A stretch of DNA of 27,010 bases from an uncultured Catenibacillus sp. (GTDB lineage Bacteria > Bacillota > Clostridia > Lachnospirales > Lachnospiraceae), in NCBI GenBank assembly GCA_934339005.1, contig CAKRHR010000038.1:1-27010 (forward strand). The letters are read 5' to 3'. The position numbers were made by a program, and so were the translations under genes. Positions within the stretch are counted from its first letter, which is position 1. Every line of letters starts with the position of its first letter. Below the pieces are notes generated by a model that saw nothing but the letters and a program-made list of their open reading frames with translations, had not been told where the DNA came from and did no database searches. Of the stretch, positions 23,228 to 27,010 are shown piece after piece.

Positions 23228-23383
23228 TTATTCCAGTTCGGAAAGCAATTTGATTAATTCCATCTTTTCCTGAATGTATAAATGTTCTTTATTACGGGCA
23301 ATACAATTGTTACGACATATTCTGCAAAAACGTTGATGATTAAATTCAACAAGCAGAGAATGTACATAAATGATATAAGACAT
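23228..23383 (-). CDS. Small hypothetical protein with a cysteine cluster
   Basis: A 51-codon frame starting at ATG 23383, with a purine-rich AAGAAAAGG just upstream, and ending in TAA. The peptide has Cys20-x2-Cys23-x3-Cys27 in RFCRICRNNC and a charged helical tail (EKMELIKLLSELE). It lies 49 bases downstream of the transposase-like gene in the same direction and could be co-transcribed. I recognise no family. It may be a real small zinc-binding protein, a remnant of a larger gene, or chance. Confidence 0.33.
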   Translation of the reverse strand: MSYIIYVHSLLVEFNHQRFCRICRNNCIARNKEHLYIQEKMELIKLLSELE

Positions 23384-23432
23384 CTGCCTTTTCTTGATAT
23401 TCAGATAACGTTCAGATAGATGCTGTTAAATA

Positions 23433-24446
23433 TTAAATATTCAAATCATCCATATCTGAATCAAGATCCTTAAGAGTTTCATCTACAGTGTCAATAGGTA
23501 TATTGAGTTTTTTTGCAATTTGTTCTTTGGAGAGTTGCTTTAGGTGGAGTAAAAGAATATTTTTTGATATAGTGGCGTTATCGGCACGATGTTTTTCGTT
23601 ATCAGCACGATGTTTTTCGTTATCAGCACGGTGTTTTTCTGTATCGGCACGCTGATTGGCAACGTCAGTAAGATGTTTTTCTAAGGCACGGCCTTTTTCA
23701 AGTCCCTGAGCAAAGCTAAGTTTTTTCTCACTGGCAATATGGAATTTTTCATCATATTCATCAAGAATCATATTCGTCACCTCCGCTTTGTGGCTGCGCA
23801 GAATGTCTGCGAGAATATTATCATGAATACAATCCGTAACTGCCTTTTCAATTGCATCTGCAAGAGGCATACTGTTTACTATATTTTCGCGGATACGCGA
23901 GATAAATACAGCATATTCGTAGAGTTTAGGACAGCGTTCCATAAGTTTTGGACTGTGATCAGCATTAACATTGATCATCGTAGCCTCAAACTGTGCACAG
24001 GATTTATCACGCTTATCCTCAGGCATGCTGTCGGTCAACCTTAAAATCTGTTCATCTGGAACATTCCGTGTACCGTTGTAAAATACATAAAACTGTGGTA
24101 CAGGAATACTGACAGTTGAACTGGCGTAGATGTCCAACTTTTTGGCGGCAATGTATTTCTTGAGAGCAGATGCCATATAGAGAAATCCCCGAAGTGGCAT
24201 GTTTGGATTGTATGTACTCTGGTGTTCATAAATATTTAAATGACAGTCAATTAAGAACGACAAATCATTTTTCATTCCCATATAAATAAAATCTTCAATT
24301 GTATAAATGGTTAAATCGTTTTCGTCTGTGTAATCGCTGTCATTGACAGCGTTATATAAAGACAGTAATTCAGATTTCTGATTAAATATAAAACGAAATA
24401 ATCTGTCTTTATGCTTCTTTGCGTATTTAGCTTTTTTATGTGCCAT
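23433..24446 (-). CDS. Rpn/YhgA-like PD-(D/E)XK nuclease, transposase-like
   Basis: 337 residues. The N-terminal MAHKKAKYAKKHKDRLFRFIF is followed by the nuclease core (about 45-130): Asp61 and the EHQ motif Glu74-x-Gln76 in LIDCHLNIYEHQSTYNPNMPLR, the form typical of Rpn recombination-promoting nucleases. A helical region follows, then a heptad repeat ADxEKHR (about 267-290) encoded by a 21-bp tandem repeat, and a C-terminal HTH-like tail (LSKEQIAKKLNIPIDTV). The start is ATG 24446, with AAAGGAAC upstream; the frame stays open 44 codons further up, but that stretch has no ribosome site and is not family-like. Members are multicopy in Lachnospiraceae. No flanking inverted repeats were seen. 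Confidence 0.85.
   Translation of the reverse strand: MAHKKAKYAKKHKDRLFRFIFNQKSELLSLYNAVNDSDYTDENDLTIYTIEDFIYMGMKNDLSFLIDCHLNIYEHQSTYNPNMPLRGFLYMASALKKYIAAKKLDIYASSTVSIPVPQFYVFYNGTRNVPDEQILRLTDSMPEDKRDKSCAQFEATMINVNADHSPKLMERCPKLYEYAVFISRIRENIVNSMPLADAIEKAVTDCIHDNILADILRSHKAEVTNMILDEYDEKFHIASEKKLSFAQGLEKGRALEKHLTDVANQRADTEKHRADNEKHRADNEKHRADNATISKNILLLHLKQLSKEQIAKKLNIPIDTVDETLKDLDSDMDDLNI
23577..23660 (-). repeat. 21-bp tandem repeat inside the Rpn-like gene
   Basis: Units at 23577-23597, 23598-23618 and 23619-23639 differ at one position each; a fourth, 23640-23660, is degenerate. Each unit encodes one heptad of charged helix. The unit length of 21 keeps the frame, so copy number can change without breaking the gene. 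Confidence 0.92.
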
Positions 24447-24766
24447 ATTAAGTTCCTTTCTTTTATTATAAAAAAAATCAGGCCTTTTCGCAATTGCAAT
24501 TTGTTGGAGTTTATAGGTGACAAGTTTAACATTTAAAATAAATATTGTCTTATGTGGGATAAAATGCGTGAAAACCATGAAAAATGGCTAAATGATTAGC
24601 ATATGTACATATAGGATGGCGCTGATAGCAGATAATGTTTTGAAGATTTACAGCGTCATAAAAATTAAGAAATGTATTTGATATCTCAAGAGATGCCTAT
24701 AGTATACCAGATTAAATATGTGAAATTTGTCAAAACACGTCGTGTAAAAAATTATTTTATGAGCAT

Positions 24767-24806
24767 AAAAATCTCTGCCTGTTAATACACGCAGAGATTT
24801 TTGTAT
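24767..24806. terminator. Terminator after the RpiR-type regulator gene, usable on both strands
   Basis: Perfect 12-bp stem AAAAATCTCTGC/GCAGAGATTTTT (24767-24778 and 24791-24802). Transcripts from either side end in T runs; the nearest is the minus-strand regulator. The rest of 24447-24831 has no gene and no clear signals beyond AT-rich DNA upstream of the Rpn-like gene. Confidence 0.8.
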
Positions 24807-24831
24807 GAAGTATTAAATTTATAAAAATAAA

Positions 24832-25611
24832 TCAGCTTAAATACGAATGTCGATAAATCTCGCTGAGCATCAGAAAATACATTGTCGTTGTGGACAGGCA
24901 GGCGCCGATGTCATTGCCGGGATTGAAATCCAGAAGAATTTTGTCCGTATACATCTGATAACGTGCACCACTTCTGGACATACGAAATATTTTAGCACCG
25001 ATTTGCTTTGCGCGGGAAAAAATTCCTGTCATATCCATGGATTCAGCATAGTCAATTGTATCAATAATAATGATGCTTTTGTCTGTCAGTGTCTGAACAT
25101 TTTCAAGAATTTCAGGATGCAAACAACAATAACTTGTCGCGATGCCGCTCATTGCAAGATTTTGCTGGAAAGAGGCAATTGTATAAATCTGATAAGGAAA
25201 ATAAAATGCGATATGGTCAGCTTCGTGACAAATTTGTGCGAGTTCAACCAGCATATTCGATTTAATATTTTTTTCAATCAGAGAACGCACAAGTTTAGTC
25301 TGGTGAAGGCAGGATGACATAATCGTATCTGCATCTGTGCATTGTTCGGGCAGCAAAATGCGATTGTAATAAGTGTACTGTGAAACAGCCTGCTTCAGCG
25401 CATGACGAAAATCAGAATAATTCTCATAGCCCATTTTCTGAACAAGCCGCCAGAGCGTTGTTCTGGAAGCATTTGTCAGTTCTGCAGCGTCATAGATGGT
25501 TGCATTGGAAACTGCTTCAAGATTTGTCAAAATTTTTCCGGCAACATCCTTATAAGTGCTGTCAGATGGTAATTGATTGTATAATTGTGTCAGATTTTGT
25601 AGAACGTTCAT
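24832..25611 (-). CDS. MurR/RpiR family transcriptional regulator
   Basis: 259 residues. The N-terminal RpiR winged helix (about 1-80) contains the recognition segment ASRTTLWRLVQKMGYENYSDFRHALK, strongly typical of the family. A weaker SIS phosphosugar-binding domain covers about 100-255 (SIIIIDTIDYAESMDMTGIF resembles its central strand). Such proteins sense sugar phosphates and regulate carbohydrate genes. AAGGAAG lies upstream of the ATG. No catabolic gene is adjacent, so the target is unknown; candidates within the window are the isomerase and binding-protein genes. Two nine-base inverted arms in its own upstream region could be an autoregulatory site. Confidence 0.85.
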   Translation of the reverse strand: MNVLQNLTQLYNQLPSDSTYKDVAGKILTNLEAVSNATIYDAAELTNASRTTLWRLVQKMGYENYSDFRHALKQAVSQYTYYNRILLPEQCTDADTIMSSCLHQTKLVRSLIEKNIKSNMLVELAQICHEADHIAFYFPYQIYTIASFQQNLAMSGIATSYCCLHPEILENVQTLTDKSIIIIDTIDYAESMDMTGIFSRAKQIGAKIFRMSRSGARYQMYTDKILLDFNPGNDIGACLSTTTMYFLMLSEIYRHSYLS

Positions 25612-25633
25612 ACCTGTAGGCTTCCTTTCTGAA

Positions 25634-25667
25634 AAATATATATGATATTACGATGATGTATATATTT
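25634..25667. promoter_or_regulatory. Inverted repeat upstream of the RpiR-type gene, possible operator
   Basis: AAATATATA (25634-25642) and TATATATTT (25659-25667) are perfect inverted arms with a 16-base spacer, located 23 bases before the regulator start. AT-only arms may arise by chance. Confidence 0.25.
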
Positions 25668-25758
25668 CATTATCAGTCATAGATATTTGTGAACTAAAAT
25701 GTTATCCTGTTTGAAATGAGGGATAACCAGATTTAGTATATCATATTTTTGGCGAATA

Positions 25759-25767
25759 TGGTATACT
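25759..25767 (+). promoter_or_regulatory. Possible tadA promoter (extended -10)
   Basis: TG-G-TATACT at 25759-25767, without a clear -35. It would give a leader of about 100 bases before tadA. Confidence 0.35.
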
Positions 25768-25871
25768 TAGCCGGATGAAATCAGGAAATAAAGGATGAGT
25801 GTCTATCTAAAAATGACATCTGCCAATATATTTACCGTAAATTCTTATGGTAGTAAAGAAAGGAACAAAAA

Positions 25872-26378
25872 ATGCTGACAACAGATGAAAAATATATGCG
25901 CGAGGCTATCAAGCAGGCGAAAAAAGCAGCGGCAATAGACGAAGTGCCGATTGGCTGCGTGATTGTCTATGAAGGAAAAATTATCGGACGCGGTTATAAT
26001 CAGCGTAATAAAAAGAAAAGTACATTGGCGCACGCAGAAATTCTTGCAATGCAAAAAGCCATGAAGGTCATTGGTGACTGGCGTCTGGAAGGTTGTACGA
26101 TGTATGTAACTCTCGAGCCTTGTCCGATGTGTGCGGGCGCAATCGTGCAGGCCAGAGTAGACAGAGTTGTCATGGGAACGATGAATGCCAAAGCAGGTTG
26201 TGCCGGTTCAGTGACCAATTTGCTTCAAATGGAAGGATTAAATCACCGTGTTGAAATGACAACAGATGTCCTTCATGATGAATGCTCAGAAATGCTCAGT
26301 AGCTTTTTTAAAGATTTACGTGCGAAAAAGAAATTGATTAAAATGAAAGCTAAAGCTCAGACAGAGCAAGAACAGTAG
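25872..26378 (+). CDS. tadA: tRNA-specific adenosine deaminase
   Basis: 168 residues. Cytidine/deoxycytidylate deaminase fold with zinc ligands His54 (HAE, with catalytic Glu56), Cys84 and Cys87 (PCPMC). Further TadA markers are VPIGCVIV, GRGYNQRN, NAKAGCAGSVTNLL and the C-terminal LSSFFKDLRAKKK. It converts A34 to inosine in tRNA-Arg(ACG), an essential step for reading CGN codons. AAAGGAAC precedes the ATG. The lysine-rich tail after about residue 150 is common. It stands alone just upstream of the rRNA operon promoters. Confidence 0.96.
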   Translation: MLTTDEKYMREAIKQAKKAAAIDEVPIGCVIVYEGKIIGRGYNQRNKKKSTLAHAEILAMQKAMKVIGDWRLEGCTMYVTLEPCPMCAGAIVQARVDRVVMGTMNAKAGCAGSVTNLLQMEGLNHRVEMTTDVLHDECSEMLSSFFKDLRAKKKLIKMKAKAQTEQEQ

Positions 26379-26454
26379 TTGTATTGTGTTTATTGATGAC
26401 AAAAATATAAATAAACAGAAAAAACATAAATTTTAAAAAAATTCAAAAAACTTG

Positions 26455-26483
26455 TTGACATATCAAAAATGCTGTGCTATTAT
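26455..26483 (+). promoter_or_regulatory. rRNA operon promoter P1
   Basis: TTGACA (26455-26460), 17-base spacer, TATTAT (26478-26483). The -10 is preceded by CTGTGC, shared with P2. Confidence 0.85.
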
Positions 26484-26557
26484 AAGCAAGCTGTTTCGAA
26501 CGAGAGATACTTCGAAAGACGGTCAACAAAAAGATTTCAAAAAAATGAAAAAAGTTG

Positions 26558-26586
26558 TTGACAAGCACAAAACACTGTGCTAAACT
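26558..26586 (+). promoter_or_regulatory. rRNA operon promoter P2
   Basis: TTGACA (26558-26563), 17-base spacer, TAAACT (26581-26586), 103 bases downstream of P1. The -10 is again preceded by CTGTGC. Confidence 0.85.
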
Positions 26587-26624
26587 ATAAAAGTTGCTGG
26601 CAATGAGCTGGTAACGATAAACAA

Positions 26625-26848
26625 AGAACATTGATAATTGAATAATAACACAATCCCGAAAATTCTAAATGAGAATTTTTAAGAACAAAAACCAAGTAAT
26701 TTAACGGGAATGATAACGAAAGCTAGTTGTCGTTCTGAAAAGGAATTGACAGAGGAAACTTCCTTCTACTAAGCTCGAGAATACCTCGCTAAGTATCAGG
26801 AAGTCGGTTTTGACTAAGCTCGAAACTACCTCGCTAAGTCAAAGACTC
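26625..26848 (+). other. rRNA leader with boxA-like antitermination site and duplicated segment
   Basis: GAACATTGATAATTGAATA (about 26626-26644) resembles the boxA region of clostridial rRNA leaders. Hairpin AAAATTCT/AGAATTTT follows (26659-26679), flanked by TCCCG and CGGGA. A 28-base segment occurs twice, at 26768-26795 and 26813-26840, with three differences. The processing stem partner downstream of 16S lies outside the window. Confidence 0.6.

Positions 26849-27010
<162 letters not shown>

Noticed and set aside
23577..23660. CRISPR-like array
   Set aside because: Units are contiguous with no spacers and encode an in-frame heptad repeat.
24447..24578. 44-codon N-terminal extension of the Rpn-like protein
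   Set aside because: No ribosome site at the upstream ATG, while MAHKKAK has one and matches the family's usual start.
24847..25317. 156-codon plus-strand frame opposite the RpiR-type gene
   Set aside because: Shadow of a convincing regulator gene, cysteine- and histidine-rich with no ribosome site.

Overview
The window looks like a chromosomal segment of a gut-type anaerobic Firmicute of the family Lachnospiraceae. The partial 16S rRNA at the right edge has clostridial cluster XIVa-like V1 sequence. Coding DNA is AT-rich, Shine-Dalgarno sites are strong, a T-box controls a tRNA synthetase, and the anaerobic radical-SAM activase, glycogen phosphorylase and RpiR regulator fit a sugar-fermenting anaerobe. 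The genus cannot be fixed from what is visible.

Left end (1-4200): three tRNA genes (Asn, Glu, Cys) and a terminator, a lone type IV pilin-like gene, a large c-di-GMP protein (receiver, HD-GYP, cysteine-bearing sensor region, GGDEF), and a divergent maltose/galactoside-type O-acetyltransferase. Centre-left (4270-8625): aspartate kinase followed by a probable MurL-MurD2 pair, ended by a strong terminator. In this route L-Glu is ligated onto UDP-MurNAc-L-Ala and then epimerised, so free D-Glu is not needed. Together with aspartate kinase, the first step towards diaminopimelate, the three genes would feed the peptidoglycan stem peptide.

Middle (8625-10671): a structured non-coding stretch of about 600 bases with a possible small RNA, then a two-gene unit that matches the beta and alpha subunits of C-glycoside deglycosidases. 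Its oxidoreductase partner is not in the window. Next come a T-box(Ile) leader and type-2-like isoleucyl-tRNA synthetase, glycogen phosphorylase, a MATE exporter, an NrdG-type radical SAM activase, and a GNAT acetyltransferase on the minus strand.

Right part (20000-25650): a compact locus that looks like a type I toxin-antitoxin system (30-residue membrane peptide with a convergent antisense RNA), a hydroxypyruvate-isomerase-like TIM barrel gene, a sugar-type ABC solute-binding lipoprotein without permeases, an Rpn/PD-(D/E)XK transposase-like gene with a 21-bp tandem repeat, and an RpiR-family regulator. The window closes with tadA and the tandem promoters, leader and start of a 16S rRNA gene.

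The items most worth following up are the MurL/MurD2 operon, the C-glycoside deglycosidase pair, the toxin-antitoxin locus and the cysteine-containing sensor in the c-di-GMP protein. Function calls rest on motif recognition and family memory, not on database searches.
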